A stretch of 64,000 nucleotides of DNA from Lachnospiraceae bacterium KH1T2. GTDB taxonomy: Bacteria > Bacillota > Clostridia > Lachnospirales > Lachnospiraceae. A model generated the notes under the pieces. It saw only the letters and a program-made list of their open reading frames with translations, had not been told where the DNA came from and did not search any database. The first letter of the stretch is position 1. Each line of letters begins with the position of its first letter. The translations under genes and the position numbers were made by a program. Location: the NCBI GenBank assembly GCA_900114405.1, contig FOSY01000005.1:124001-188000 (forward strand), written 5' to 3'. This document shows, one piece after another, positions 1-8,611 of this stretch.

Positions 1-194
1 GCGAGCCTTCCAAGACCAATTCTGCAAGGAGTACACTTACCACACGTTTGTGCATGACTCATTCTAAGAAAACTAAGTGACATATCTACAGGACATATTC
101 CCGGAGGGCTGGCTTTGATACGCCGCTCTACATTCCGGTATAAATCGTCCATGTGTTTTTGAATCCTATCGGACTCCATTATCAAACGACTCAT
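1..194 (-). CDS. NuoF-like iron-sulfur protein (N-terminal fragment)
   Basis: Only the first 64 codons are in the window; the gene runs off the left edge. The start ATG at 194 follows a GGGAGGA ribosome binding site. The fragment has a CGKCTPCRIG motif near residue 52, the signature of the 4Fe-4S binding region of NuoF/HoxF/HydB-type NADH dehydrogenase subunits. In this family the cluster passes electrons between a flavin and further Fe-S centres, often in electron-bifurcating hydrogenases. Here the motif sits unusually near the N-terminus, so the protein lacks the normal NuoF FMN/NADH domain ahead of it. It may instead be a NuoF-C-terminal/glutamate-synthase-like fusion, but that cannot be seen. 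A possible -10 (TATAAT, 232-237) precedes it without a clear -35. Confidence 0.75.
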   Translation of the reverse strand, partial: MSRLIMESDRIQKHMDDLYRNVERRIKASPPGICPVDMSLSFLRMSHAQTCGKCTPCRIGLGRL

Positions 195-348
195 TCTTCT
201 TCCTCCCACTCAGATTTAGTTGTACAAAAAAATTATATCATCATACTGCTTTTATTGTAATATTTGTAATAAATATAGTATTTTTGAACGTTTTTTTGTG
301 CAATTTTTCTCTCTTAAATGGGTTAAAAGGCTTAATTTTAAAAATGTT

Positions 349-379
349 AGAGCCCTCGCATATAAAATACGAGGGCTCT
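349..379 (-). terminator. Terminator hairpin after rnfB
   Basis: A GC-rich inverted repeat, AGAGCCCTCG / CGAGGGCTCT, flanks an AT-rich loop just past the rnfB stop codon. On the minus strand it is followed by AACATTTTTA, a weak U-tract. It most likely ends the rnf operon before the NuoF-like gene. Confidence 0.7.
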
Positions 380-413
380 TGAGCCATATATAAAATATAT
401 TCTCAAAAGATGC

Positions 414-1244
414 TTACTGCTCTGCAGACTTAACTACAGGCTTTGCATCAGCTGAGCTGATGATTACATGTGCCGGACACTTCTCAGCACACTTATTACA
501 TCCTACGCACTTCTCATAGTCGATATGTGCGATATCATTTACAACATGAATTGCATCATGTTCACACTGCTTCTCACAGAGGTGACATGCAATACATCCT
601 GCAGAACACTGCTTGCGGACAACCATACCTTTTTCTGTGCTTGAGCACTGAACAGCCTGAATGTTCTTAACCGGCTTAAACTCAATGATCTTCTGTGGAC
701 ATTCTTTAATACATTTTCCACAAGCGATACACTTATCCGGATCAACATGAGCAACGCCATCTTTTACTGTGATAGCTTCCTCAGGACATACAGCAGCACA
801 AGAGCCGAATCCAAGACATCCATGCTCACACTCCCAGATCTGAAGACCTGAAAGAGCAGCTGCACGGCAATCCATGATACCGGCATAGTTAGCCTTCTGC
901 TGTGTTACCTGACAGCTTCCGATACATTTTACGAATGCTGCCTTCTTATCCTCAGCTGTTCCATCAACAGCAACACCCATAACTTCACCAACTTTAGCAG
1001 CTACAGGAGCACCACCAACAGGGCAGCCATTTACAGGAGCTTCGCCAGATGCAATAGCAGCAGCCATAGCATCACATCCTGCATATCCGCAGGCACCGCA
1101 GTTATTTCCCGGGAGACACTCACGTACCTTTGTCTCTCTTTCATCAACAGCGACATAAAACTTTTTATTAAAAAACACCAGACCGATTCCAACAAGGATA
1201 CCGGACACGGCAAGAACCAGTGTAGCAATCACTATTCCGTTCAT
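414..1244 (-). CDS. rnfB: RnfB, ferredoxin-type subunit of the Rnf complex
   Basis: RnfB is the cytoplasmic entry point for electrons from reduced ferredoxin into the ion-pumping Rnf complex. The 276-residue protein has one N-terminal membrane helix (about residues 4-25), then the CLPGNNCGACGYAGC cluster motif typical of RnfB (about 43-57). The C-terminal half is rich in Cys motifs: a CEHGCLGFGSCAAVCP-type site, CIACGKCIKECP, CIACHLCEKQCE and CVGCNKCAEKCP, enough for several 4Fe-4S clusters. It is the last gene of the rnf run, 15 nt after rnfA, and ends before the 349-379 hairpin. Length and motif order fit clostridial RnfB, which carries more ferredoxin motifs than the proteobacterial form. 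Confidence 0.95.
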   Translation of the reverse strand: MNGIVIATLVLAVSGILVGIGLVFFNKKFYVAVDERETKVRECLPGNNCGACGYAGCDAMAAAIASGEAPVNGCPVGGAPVAAKVGEVMGVAVDGTAEDKKAAFVKCIGSCQVTQQKANYAGIMDCRAAALSGLQIWECEHGCLGFGSCAAVCPEEAITVKDGVAHVDPDKCIACGKCIKECPQKIIEFKPVKNIQAVQCSSTEKGMVVRKQCSAGCIACHLCEKQCEHDAIHVVNDIAHIDYEKCVGCNKCAEKCPAHVIISSADAKPVVKSAEQ

Positions 1245-1259
1245 GATCGATATTCCTCC

Positions 1260-1835
1260 TTAAATTGACAATCCAGAAAATCCCATAAATGCAATTGACA
1301 TGAGAGCTGCACAAAGAAGAACGATAGGTGCGCCCTTTACAGGTGCTGGGAGATCATCCTCATTGATACGGCTTCTTAATCCGGCAAGCAATACGATAGC
1401 GATCGTATAGCCAGTTGCTGTACCGAATCCAGCAAGCACACTCTGTGCAAAATTATATTCATTAGTTACATTTGTAAGGGCTACTCCAAGTACTGCACAG
1501 TTGGTAGTTATCAATGGAAGATAAATACCAAGAGCCTTATAAAGTGCAGGTGATGTCTTTTTAAGGAACATCTCAACGATCTGAACAAGAGCTGCGATGA
1601 TCAGAATGAAAACGATAGTTTTCATATAGTCCAGACCGAATGGATCAAGTACATAATTATAAAGAAGACTGGCAACTGCTGATGCTATTGTTATAACGAA
1701 GATAACTGCTGCACCAAGGCTTGCTGAAGCCTTCATATTTTTTGATACGCCAAGGAAGGAGCATATTCCAAGGAACTGTATCAGAACGACGTTATTAATG
1801 AGCGCCGCTGTAATAACGATCATTAAATATTCCAT
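1260..1835 (-). CDS. rnfA: RnfA, integral membrane subunit of the Rnf complex
   Basis: RnfA and RnfE are homologous six-helix subunits that hold an intramembrane 2Fe-2S cluster between them and form the core of the pump. This 191-residue protein is almost wholly hydrophobic and has the family motifs NNVVLIQFLGICSFLGVS near the N-terminus and LITTNCAVLGVAL around residue 110. These contain the two Cys residues expected to bind the shared cluster. It starts 3 nt after rnfE and ends 15 nt before rnfB. Length is the family norm. Confidence 0.95.
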   Translation of the reverse strand: MEYLMIVITAALINNVVLIQFLGICSFLGVSKNMKASASLGAAVIFVITIASAVASLLYNYVLDPFGLDYMKTIVFILIIAALVQIVEMFLKKTSPALYKALGIYLPLITTNCAVLGVALTNVTNEYNFAQSVLAGFGTATGYTIAIVLLAGLRSRINEDDLPAPVKGAPIVLLCAALMSIAFMGFSGLSI

Positions 1836-1838
1836 CAG

Positions 1839-2600
1839 TTAGTTCTCCTTTCCTTTATTAGTTTCTTCTGTCTTTGGAGCTGCTGGCTTAACAGATGTCT
1901 TAGCTGCTGCTGCCTTAAGAACGCTAGTCTCCTCTTTACGAGCTGCACATGAAACACCACATGAGCCGCATGAGCCTGCACATCCTTCTTCAACAATATC
2001 GTTTGCACGAGTTGTTATAGATGCCGCATTCATAATCATAACCATGAATGCGATAACCATGAATGCGCCAGGAGCCTTTACAAAGATACCGATTGGCTCA
2101 ATAGATTCAGGAAGAACCTGTACGCCAAATGCAGTACCAGCTCCGATAAATTCACGTACAAGACCGAGAATACCGAGTGCGATAGTAAAACCAAGACCCA
2201 TACCGATTCCATCGAAACATGCAAGGCCGATAGAATTCTTATTCGCATATGCCTCAGCACGACCAAGGATGATACAGTTAACAACTATAAGAGGTATATA
2301 GATACCAAGTGCATCATTCAATGCAGGAAGATAAGCCTCCATAAGAAGCTCTACCGTTGTAACAAGTGTTGCAACGATAACGATATAACTTGGAAGTCGT
2401 ACATCGTCAGGAATAACTTTTCTAAGAGCAGAAATGATCATGTTTGATGCGATCAAAACTACTGTAGTTGAAAGTCCCATTCCGACACCATTTGTGGCAG
2501 ATGTAGTTACCGCAAGGGTAGGACACATACCAAGCATAAGTACCATACAAGGATTTTCCTTTACGATACCATTATAAATTCGTTCAAGATACTTATTCAT
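1839..2600 (-). CDS. rnfE: RnfE, integral membrane subunit with a Cys-rich tail
   Basis: RnfE pairs with RnfA in the membrane. The conserved Cys residues for the shared 2Fe-2S cluster are present at about C26 (GMCPTLAV) and C109 (VVNCIILGRAEA). The protein is 253 residues, longer than a typical RnfE of about 200-230. The extra part is a polar C-terminal tail starting with CAGSCGSCGVSC (C207, C211, C214, C218), followed by an Ala/Lys/Pro-rich stretch that looks unstructured. Four cysteines in that spacing could bind another metal or Fe-S centre; this is inference. The gene lies 13 nt after the rnfDG fusion and 3 nt before rnfA. Confidence 0.93.
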   Translation of the reverse strand: MNKYLERIYNGIVKENPCMVLMLGMCPTLAVTTSATNGVGMGLSTTVVLIASNMIISALRKVIPDDVRLPSYIVIVATLVTTVELLMEAYLPALNDALGIYIPLIVVNCIILGRAEAYANKNSIGLACFDGIGMGLGFTIALGILGLVREFIGAGTAFGVQVLPESIEPIGIFVKAPGAFMVIAFMVMIMNAASITTRANDIVEEGCAGSCGSCGVSCAARKEETSVLKAAAAKTSVKPAAPKTEETNKGKEN

Positions 2601-2613
2601 CTCTTAGCCCTCC

Positions 2614-4173
2614 TTACTGTGCATTTGCAGCTATAAAATCAAGAGCTGCATTAACTGCGTTAACAACTGCACCAGATGTAATTGAGGCTCCGGAAATAGA
2701 GTTGATCTCGTCTTCTGCTGTAGAACCGCCAGCCTTATTAAGTGTGAACTTAGAAGCTGTTCTACCCTTGAACTGACCCTTAAATTCATCTTCGTCTGCT
2801 CTCATACCCATACCGGCTGTCTCATTCAACTCTGTGAATGAAATTCCATTAAGTGTACCATCGAGAGCAATACCTGCTGAAAGTGTGATCTGGCCGTCAA
2901 AGCCGTCCTTAGATGAAACGCTTACAACATAACCTACAGTATTACCTGATGAATCCTTACCTGCAACAACACTATTGATCAAAACATTACCAAAGTCTGT
3001 GCCGTAAACTTCACCATTAAGTGCATCTACAGCTGCAGTCATTGTCTCATCATTTTCAAATGATGCGGCATCAGGCATAACTGCCTTATATGACTCCATA
3101 TTCTTTGCAATATTCTGCTGCTCAATTGTCTCCTTAGTTGTCTCATAAACTGAGCTGAGAAGAAGACCTGCAATAATAGCAATTGCTCCAAGTACGATTA
3201 CAGGAACCGGAATAATAGAGCTCTTCTCATCTTTCTTTACATTGACTGTCTTATCAACCTGAGCGCCACTTCTGAATGCATATGGCTTAGGAATGATAAA
3301 CTCATCGATCATAGGTGTAAAGAGGTTAGACATAATAACCGCATAGCTTACAGAATCAGCTGAGCTGCCAAGTATACGGAAAAGTCCGGCAAGTACACCT
3401 ACAATAATACCGTAAAGTATCTGACCTTTACTTGTTACAGGGCTTGAAACAGGGTCAGTAGCCATGAAGAATGCAGCCATAATGATTCCGCCTGCAAAAA
3501 GCTGACCCATAAGGTAATTAAGGCTAAAGCCCTTTCCTCCAAAAATACCCATGAATGCAACAAATGAAAGGATAGTTGCTGCCGGGATCTCAATTGTGAT
3601 ACCACCGACTACCCAAAGGTAAAGACCACCGATGAAAAGTGCAAATGTAGAACATCCAATGACACCATTTGTTAAACCTAATGCCATCTTAACAACACTT
3701 ACACTTGTATCAGAAAGTGGTGTTGCCCCTGAAATACCATTGACTGCATATGAAGTCATGGTTGTTCCAAAAGAAATAAGAAGGAAACATCTTGCAGCAA
3801 GAGCCGGGTTCATTACGTTTTTACCAAGTCCTCCAAAGAAAGACTTAACGATGATAATGGCAAATACCGCACCTATGAAAGGAATGTAAAGCGGAACGCC
3901 TCCCGGAAGACAAAGTGCAAGAAGAAGACCTGTTACAACAGCACTTCCATCTTTTATAGTGTTTTCCTTTTTAGCAATATAATCAAATACAAATTCAGAA
4001 AGAACTGCAGATACAATACTTGTAAGTATTACAAGAGCTGCATGCAATCCAAAATGGTATACACCTACAACTGTAGCAGGGATCAGAGCAAGTACAACAT
4101 CATACATTACCTGACCTGTTGATAACTTGCTTCTTACATGCGGGCTCGGTGAAACGTTTAATACATTACTCAT
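2614..4173 (-). CDS. rnfDG: RnfD-RnfG fusion protein of the Rnf complex
   Basis: This 519-residue protein joins two subunits that are usually separate. Residues 1-300 are RnfD: a multi-spanning membrane protein with the flavinylation motif SGAT at 148-151. Residues 319-342 are the membrane anchor of RnfG, and 343-519 its extracytoplasmic FMN-binding domain, with ETAGMG at 451-456. In the RnfG half the usual D-x-x-[ST]-G-A-T acceptor reads N-S-I-S-G-A-S (491-497), so Ser replaces Thr as the likely FMN attachment residue and Asn replaces Asp. A short Lys-rich linker (about 302-318) connects the halves. The start overlaps the rnfC stop by 4 nt. No frameshift is needed, so the fusion looks genuine. 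ApbE, which attaches FMN, is not in the window. Confidence 0.92.
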   Translation of the reverse strand: MSNVLNVSPSPHVRSKLSTGQVMYDVVLALIPATVVGVYHFGLHAALVILTSIVSAVLSEFVFDYIAKKENTIKDGSAVVTGLLLALCLPGGVPLYIPFIGAVFAIIIVKSFFGGLGKNVMNPALAARCFLLISFGTTMTSYAVNGISGATPLSDTSVSVVKMALGLTNGVIGCSTFALFIGGLYLWVVGGITIEIPAATILSFVAFMGIFGGKGFSLNYLMGQLFAGGIIMAAFFMATDPVSSPVTSKGQILYGIIVGVLAGLFRILGSSADSVSYAVIMSNLFTPMIDEFIIPKPYAFRSGAQVDKTVNVKKDEKSSIIPVPVIVLGAIAIIAGLLLSSVYETTKETIEQQNIAKNMESYKAVMPDAASFENDETMTAAVDALNGEVYGTDFGNVLINSVVAGKDSSGNTVGYVVSVSSKDGFDGQITLSAGIALDGTLNGISFTELNETAGMGMRADEDEFKGQFKGRTASKFTLNKAGGSTAEDEINSISGASITSGAVVNAVNAALDFIAANAQ

Positions 4174-5501
4174 TTCTTTGCCCTCCTTGAAAGAACTTCT
4201 GATTTTGCCTGCTTAAAGAGCTGCATAAGCGGACGCTTAGCCGGGCAGACATATGTACAAGAGCCGCACTGGATACATTCAAGACCATAGTACTTCTTCT
4301 CAAATGCATCATAGTCCTTACGCTTAAGACTTTCCTGCATCATCTGTGGAACAAGTCCCATAGGACATGCACGATTGCATCGTCCGCAGCGTATGCAGGC
4401 TGTCATCTGATCTATAGCAAGGACTGCTCCATCTTCAACCAATGCTGTAATGGCATTGTTTCCCTTCTGAAGCGGTACTTCTACAGATGACATAGCTATA
4501 CCCATCATAGGGCCGCCTGAAAGAACCTTCTGAGGTTCGCTCTTATATCCGCCTGCTGCTTCAACAAGTTCCTGCTGAATTGTACCGATTCTGGCAAGGA
4601 AATTAGATGGATTTGCAATTGCTTCTCCTGAAACAGTAACAGCTCTCTGTATAAGCGGAATATTCTTGCATACAGCATTGTAGATAGCATTGAAGGTACC
4701 AACGTTGTCAACGATACATCCTGCATCTGCCGGAAGCATTGTTGATTTTATATCAATACCTGATACAACCTTTATAATAGAACGTTCTCCGCCCTGCGGA
4801 TACTTTGTTTCAGCCTGAATAAGACGGAACCGATCATCACCGGCGATCGCCTTGCGCATAGCTTCAATAGCTTCAGGCTTGTTATCTTCTATAACAACAA
4901 CACCTTCTGCCTGAGGAAACATTGAGAGAACAACTTTCATACCTGCAACAATATCTTCAGCATGAGTTCTCATAAGCTGATCGTCACAGCAGATGTATGG
5001 TTCACATTCTGAACCATTAGCAATGATATGTTTTATCTCGTCATGATTTTTCGGATTAAGCTTTACTGATGTAGGGAATCCGGCACCACCCATACCAACG
5101 ATACCAGCATTTCTTACCTTCTCAATAATCTCATCCTTTGTAAGCTTAGTATAATCTGTTTCTTTACCAAAGCCTTCTACAGTTTCATACTTACCGTCAT
5201 TCTCTACAACGATAGACTCAACTGCTTTTCCCCCGGCTGTAAGACGCTTCTCCACCGCCTTAACCTTACCTGACACCGAACAGATAATCGGCGCCGAAAC
5301 AAAACCGTCAGCTTCAGCAATTGTCTGTCCTACAAGAACAGCGTCGCCTTTTTTAACAATTGGCTTAGCGGGTTTACCGATATGCTGACTGACCGGAAAT
5401 ACAAGATCTCCCTGCGGTTCATACACCGTCAGAGCTGCATTCCTTGCCAGTTCCTTGTGCTCATCGGGGTGTATTCCGCCGCGAAAAGTTTTACCTGACA
5501 T
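4170..5501 (-). CDS. rnfC: RnfC, NADH-interacting subunit of the Rnf complex
   Basis: RnfC is the peripheral subunit that exchanges electrons with NAD(H). The 443-residue protein has the N-terminal FRGGIHP motif, the NuoF-like nucleotide/FMN site around GMGGAGFPT (about residue 137), an SLBB-type region, and two C-terminal 4Fe-4S motifs, CIRCGRCNRACP and CIQCGSCTYVCP. It is the first rnf gene and follows the flavoreductase gene by 75 nt. That gap holds a strong hairpin, but only about 33 nt separate the hairpin from the start codon, too little for a full promoter. Transcription may therefore enter from upstream. AGGAGG precedes the start. Confidence 0.95.
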   Translation of the reverse strand: MSGKTFRGGIHPDEHKELARNAALTVYEPQGDLVFPVSQHIGKPAKPIVKKGDAVLVGQTIAEADGFVSAPIICSVSGKVKAVEKRLTAGGKAVESIVVENDGKYETVEGFGKETDYTKLTKDEIIEKVRNAGIVGMGGAGFPTSVKLNPKNHDEIKHIIANGSECEPYICCDDQLMRTHAEDIVAGMKVVLSMFPQAEGVVVIEDNKPEAIEAMRKAIAGDDRFRLIQAETKYPQGGERSIIKVVSGIDIKSTMLPADAGCIVDNVGTFNAIYNAVCKNIPLIQRAVTVSGEAIANPSNFLARIGTIQQELVEAAGGYKSEPQKVLSGGPMMGIAMSSVEVPLQKGNNAITALVEDGAVLAIDQMTACIRCGRCNRACPMGLVPQMMQESLKRKDYDAFEKKYYGLECIQCGSCTYVCPAKRPLMQLFKQAKSEVLSRRAKK

Positions 5502-5533
5502 ACAATCCTCCTAGTTGTTTTTATATTCCAAAA

Positions 5534-5564
5534 GTTCGGAAGTTGGAGTCTCCAACTCCCGAAC
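5534..5564 (-). terminator. Intercistronic hairpin, possible leaky terminator
   Basis: A long stem, GTTCGG-A-AGTTGGAG against CTCCAACT-C-CCGAAC, has a single A/C mismatch and almost no loop. On the minus strand it is followed by only TTTT, then GG. It sits between the flavoreductase gene and rnfC. It could be a partial terminator, an attenuator or an mRNA-stabilising element setting different levels for the two halves of the run. Confidence 0.6.
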
Positions 5565-5576
5565 AATCAGTCTTAA

Positions 5577-7652
5577 TTATAATGATGCAATATACTTTGC
5601 AGCATGACGTCCAAATGTCATAGAACGTCCGCAAGCAAGACCTGTAAACAGGTTCGGATAGTTATTTGCAAAGAAGTTACCTGAGCAATCTCCTGCTGCG
5701 TAAAGTCCTTCGATAACTGAACCATCTTCACGAAGAACCTGCATATTTGTGTTGATAGAGCATCCATCAAGTGTTGTAAGGTGCCAAGCACATGTACGAA
5801 TACCATAGAATGGTGCTGTATCAACAGGAGTCATTCTGTGTGGAGACTTGTTGTAGTCTTCATCTACTCCCTTTGCGCAGAGCTCATTGTAACGCTCTAC
5901 TGTCTTTACAAATGTATCTGAAGGGATGTTGAGCTTTTCAGCGAGCTCTTCAAGTGTATCAGCCTTGATAAGATAGCCATCCTCGATAAGCTGCTCATTA
6001 GACTCCCAACATGAATCATAATCTCTGTTAGAGATTGCTCCGTTATCAAAAGGCCACAAACGGCAGCATCCAACTTCCTGGAACTGCTCTGTGTACTGCT
6101 TGTTATTTGCATCAAATACATCAACATATGTGTGATATGGCTGCATCTCCATTGAATGAAGCATGAACTCATAAGGGCCTGACTCATTACAGAAACGCTC
6201 ACCATTAAGGTTTACCTTAAGGAACGGCTGCTCACCAAACCAGAACCAAGCACCTACTGTGTCAGCTCCAGCAACTTCATCCGGCTTAACTGCACATCTG
6301 TTGAACATCATTGATGTATGGATCGGGTCCATAGCGGCACCTGCCCAAAGCATAGCCTTGATTCCTGAGCCATCGCCCTTTGAACCGATCTTACACTGAA
6401 CCTTCATTTCCTGAGTCATAGGCTGAAGAGCGTTCATCATTGCACCATTTGTTGCATAGCCTGATGTACTCATAAGTACAGCCTTAGCAACGTTGATCTT
6501 TACATAGTGCTCTTCTGTAACCTTATCAGTTCCATCTGCCTGAGCTTCAAGTGTAGAACTCTTAGCGATAGCTCCGATAACCTTACCTGAATCATCCTGA
6601 AGAAGCTTCACAAGCTCACAGTTACAACGGAGTTCAGCATTAGGATACTTTGCAAGATGATCCATAAATACAGAAGTTGTTGTAACATCATCACCTGCAT
6701 CCTCTGTCTTGTGAGGGCTGTGACCTGTTGCATATGCCTTATCTCTTTCAGGGTATCTTGTATCACCAATACCACCTTCATGCTGCATGAAGTACTTTCC
6801 TGAATCTTCAAGGATTCCGCCGATCCATTCAGTTGTCTCAGCTGACTCGTTAGCCCAAAGTTTGATAAGATCATACTTACAATATCCTGTAGCATATCTA
6901 ACGATATCTTCAATGGCTTCTGTCTTATCAATTTCCATTTCAGGGAACTGCTTGATGCTCTCTTTCTGCCACTTTGTTCCGATAGCACCGATATCTTCTC
7001 TTACATTTGTAGGTGCCTTACCCTTTTCGATAGCTAATACATTTACACCTTCTTCAGCTGCTGTCATAAGTGCAGGCCAACCTGCTGTACCAACACCAAC
7101 GATAAGCATATCTGTATCAAGTGTCTCTGTGATATCAGAATCAGCTACTTCCGGTGCTTCACCAAGCCAGTCAGCTCCAGAAGCACTCTCACCTACAGCA
7201 ACAGTTGTTCCGCTCGCCTGTGAAATACAGTCAGCAGCAGCCTTCTTGATTGCTTCACTTGTGATAGTTGCACCTGAAACAGCATCTACATCTGCACTCT
7301 GTGATGTAACGATTTTCTGTGCCATTTCATCGCCAATCATAGCACCAATATCAGGTGTTTCACCAGAAACGTCGATATCGCATGCAGTAATCGTAGTCTC
7401 ATCAAATGTCATTGTAACCTTAACGTCACTTGCAAGACCCTTTGCTGTAGCCTCATATGTTCCAGGTGTGAACGAAAGACCACTTGCTGCAGCCTTGATA
7501 TCATCCGGAACAACAGCACTTCCAGCACCTGCTGCGCCTGAACCTGACTTTGCCTTTTCTACTGTAGAAAGTGCGCCAAAAGCAGCAATTGAAGCAGCAC
7601 CTGCTGCCAAGCCCTTAATAAAGGTTTTTCTTGAAATCTCTTTCTTTGCCAA
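5577..7652 (-). CDS. Exported FMN-binding/FAD-dependent reductase, fumarate reductase-like
   Basis: This 691-residue protein starts with a Tat-like signal, SRKTFIKG at residues 7-14 with Lys in place of the second Arg, then an Ala-rich hydrophobic stretch. Residues about 55-150 form an RnfG-like FMN-binding domain with a canonical covalent-FMN motif DAVSGAT (acceptor T129). From about 180 follows an FAD domain of the fumarate reductase/succinate dehydrogenase flavoprotein family, with the dinucleotide motif GVGTAG (186-191) and a C-terminal GLYAAGD motif. An active-site-like His is kept (H624, WHLTT), but the NRLGG segment that supplies a substrate-binding Arg in fumarate reductases reads NNYPN (663-667). 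The substrate is therefore probably not fumarate and cannot be named. The gene lies 27 nt after tatC and directly before rnfC, suggesting export by Tat and electron supply from Rnf. Confidence 0.85.
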   Translation of the reverse strand: MAKKEISRKTFIKGLAAGAASIAAFGALSTVEKAKSGSGAAGAGSAVVPDDIKAAASGLSFTPGTYEATAKGLASDVKVTMTFDETTITACDIDVSGETPDIGAMIGDEMAQKIVTSQSADVDAVSGATITSEAIKKAAADCISQASGTTVAVGESASGADWLGEAPEVADSDITETLDTDMLIVGVGTAGWPALMTAAEEGVNVLAIEKGKAPTNVREDIGAIGTKWQKESIKQFPEMEIDKTEAIEDIVRYATGYCKYDLIKLWANESAETTEWIGGILEDSGKYFMQHEGGIGDTRYPERDKAYATGHSPHKTEDAGDDVTTTSVFMDHLAKYPNAELRCNCELVKLLQDDSGKVIGAIAKSSTLEAQADGTDKVTEEHYVKINVAKAVLMSTSGYATNGAMMNALQPMTQEMKVQCKIGSKGDGSGIKAMLWAGAAMDPIHTSMMFNRCAVKPDEVAGADTVGAWFWFGEQPFLKVNLNGERFCNESGPYEFMLHSMEMQPYHTYVDVFDANNKQYTEQFQEVGCCRLWPFDNGAISNRDYDSCWESNEQLIEDGYLIKADTLEELAEKLNIPSDTFVKTVERYNELCAKGVDEDYNKSPHRMTPVDTAPFYGIRTCAWHLTTLDGCSINTNMQVLREDGSVIEGLYAAGDCSGNFFANNYPNLFTGLACGRSMTFGRHAAKYIASL

Positions 7653-7679
7653 TTCTTCTTCTCCTACTCCGTAAAATAT

Positions 7680-8423
7680 TTATGAATGTTTCAATTTTCC
7701 CAATAAATCACACAACACAATACTGAACTCATATAAGAAAAGCATCGGTATGGCTGTCATTACTTGGGAAACAACGTCCGGCGGTGTTATCACTGCCGCA
7801 ACAAAAAAGATAAGAATAATTACAAATTTTCTTCCCTTTTTCATCCATGCTGTTTTTAAAATTCCTAACTGTGTCAAAATCACCGATACGATCGGCAGTT
7901 CAAATATCACAGCAAAAATAATAAAAATCGTAATTAGAAATGAAATGTAACTTTGTACACTTATATTTGCCTTCACCCCTGTCCCTGCGCTTAAATCTAT
8001 CAAGAATTTAAGCATAAAAGGTATCAGGATCTTTCCGGCAAACAAAACACCAAGAGCAGCAAAGATAAGTCCAAAAAGAAACGTTCCTAAAAAGAATACT
8101 TTCTCTCGAAACTCCATTCCCGGTGTCATAAATGCCCATATCTGATATAAGATGATTGGAAATGTGAGCACAACCGCAAATACAAATGCAAGTGAAAAAT
8201 ACTCTATGAGAAGTTCCTGCGGTGTTATATATACAAACTCATAGTTATACTTTTCTCCCAACTCCAAAAAAAGCTGAACAAGATCACCTGCAAAATAAAG
8301 ACCGACAAACATCGCTGCCATAAGAAATACGAGACATACACCTATGCGATTTCTTAACTCTCTTAAGTGAGCTGAAAGCGACATATTGCCATCATTTTCA
8401 TGTGATTCTTTACTTTTACTCAT
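7680..8423 (-). CDS. tatC: TatC, twin-arginine translocase receptor subunit
   Basis: TatC binds the signal peptide of folded, cofactor-loaded proteins and forms the translocation core with TatA/TatB. The 247-residue protein opens with a polar segment and then the family motif MSLSAHLRELRNRI, followed by six hydrophobic helices; the conserved FxxPG-type motif is seen as WAFMTPGMEFRE. Its start overlaps the tatA stop by one base (TAATG), which implies coupled translation. The next gene encodes a probable Tat substrate. Tat is patchy among anaerobic Lachnospiraceae, so its placement with one substrate suggests a dedicated role. Confidence 0.95.
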   Translation of the reverse strand: MSKSKESHENDGNMSLSAHLRELRNRIGVCLVFLMAAMFVGLYFAGDLVQLFLELGEKYNYEFVYITPQELLIEYFSLAFVFAVVLTFPIILYQIWAFMTPGMEFREKVFFLGTFLFGLIFAALGVLFAGKILIPFMLKFLIDLSAGTGVKANISVQSYISFLITIFIIFAVIFELPIVSVILTQLGILKTAWMKKGRKFVIILIFFVAAVITPPDVVSQVMTAIPMLFLYEFSIVLCDLLGKLKHS

Positions 8424-8611
8424 TATTCTTTGTCTTCGTCATCAGACGATTTCGCTTTCTTGTCGGAATCAGATTCATCTTCTCCCATTCCTTCACGGAA
8501 GTTCTTTACACTTTTTCCAAACATTTTTGTGAGCTTGGGAATCTGTGTAGGTCCAAAAACTATCACAACTACTGCCAAAATAATCAGCAATTCAGTCTGG
8601 CCAATTCTCAC
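8423..8611 (-). CDS. tatA: TatA-family translocase subunit
   Basis: A 62-residue protein with one N-terminal membrane helix (about 7-20), the FGPTQIPKL hinge motif and an amphipathic helix (KLTKMFGKSVKNFREGM), followed by a short acidic tail. This is the standard TatA layout. TatA oligomers widen or weaken the membrane to let the folded substrate pass. The start overlaps the end of the upstream TatB-like gene by 4 nt and the stop overlaps the tatC start. Confidence 0.93.
   Translation of the reverse strand: MRIGQTELLIILAVVVIVFGPTQIPKLTKMFGKSVKNFREGMGEDESDSDKKAKSSDDEDKE

Noticed and set aside
6787..7674. Long open frame on the + strand (295 codons) opposite the flavoreductase
   Set aside because: It is antisense to a gene with clear FMN and FAD motifs, is rich in Ser/Ala/Pro as expected for a shadow frame, and has no ribosome binding site.
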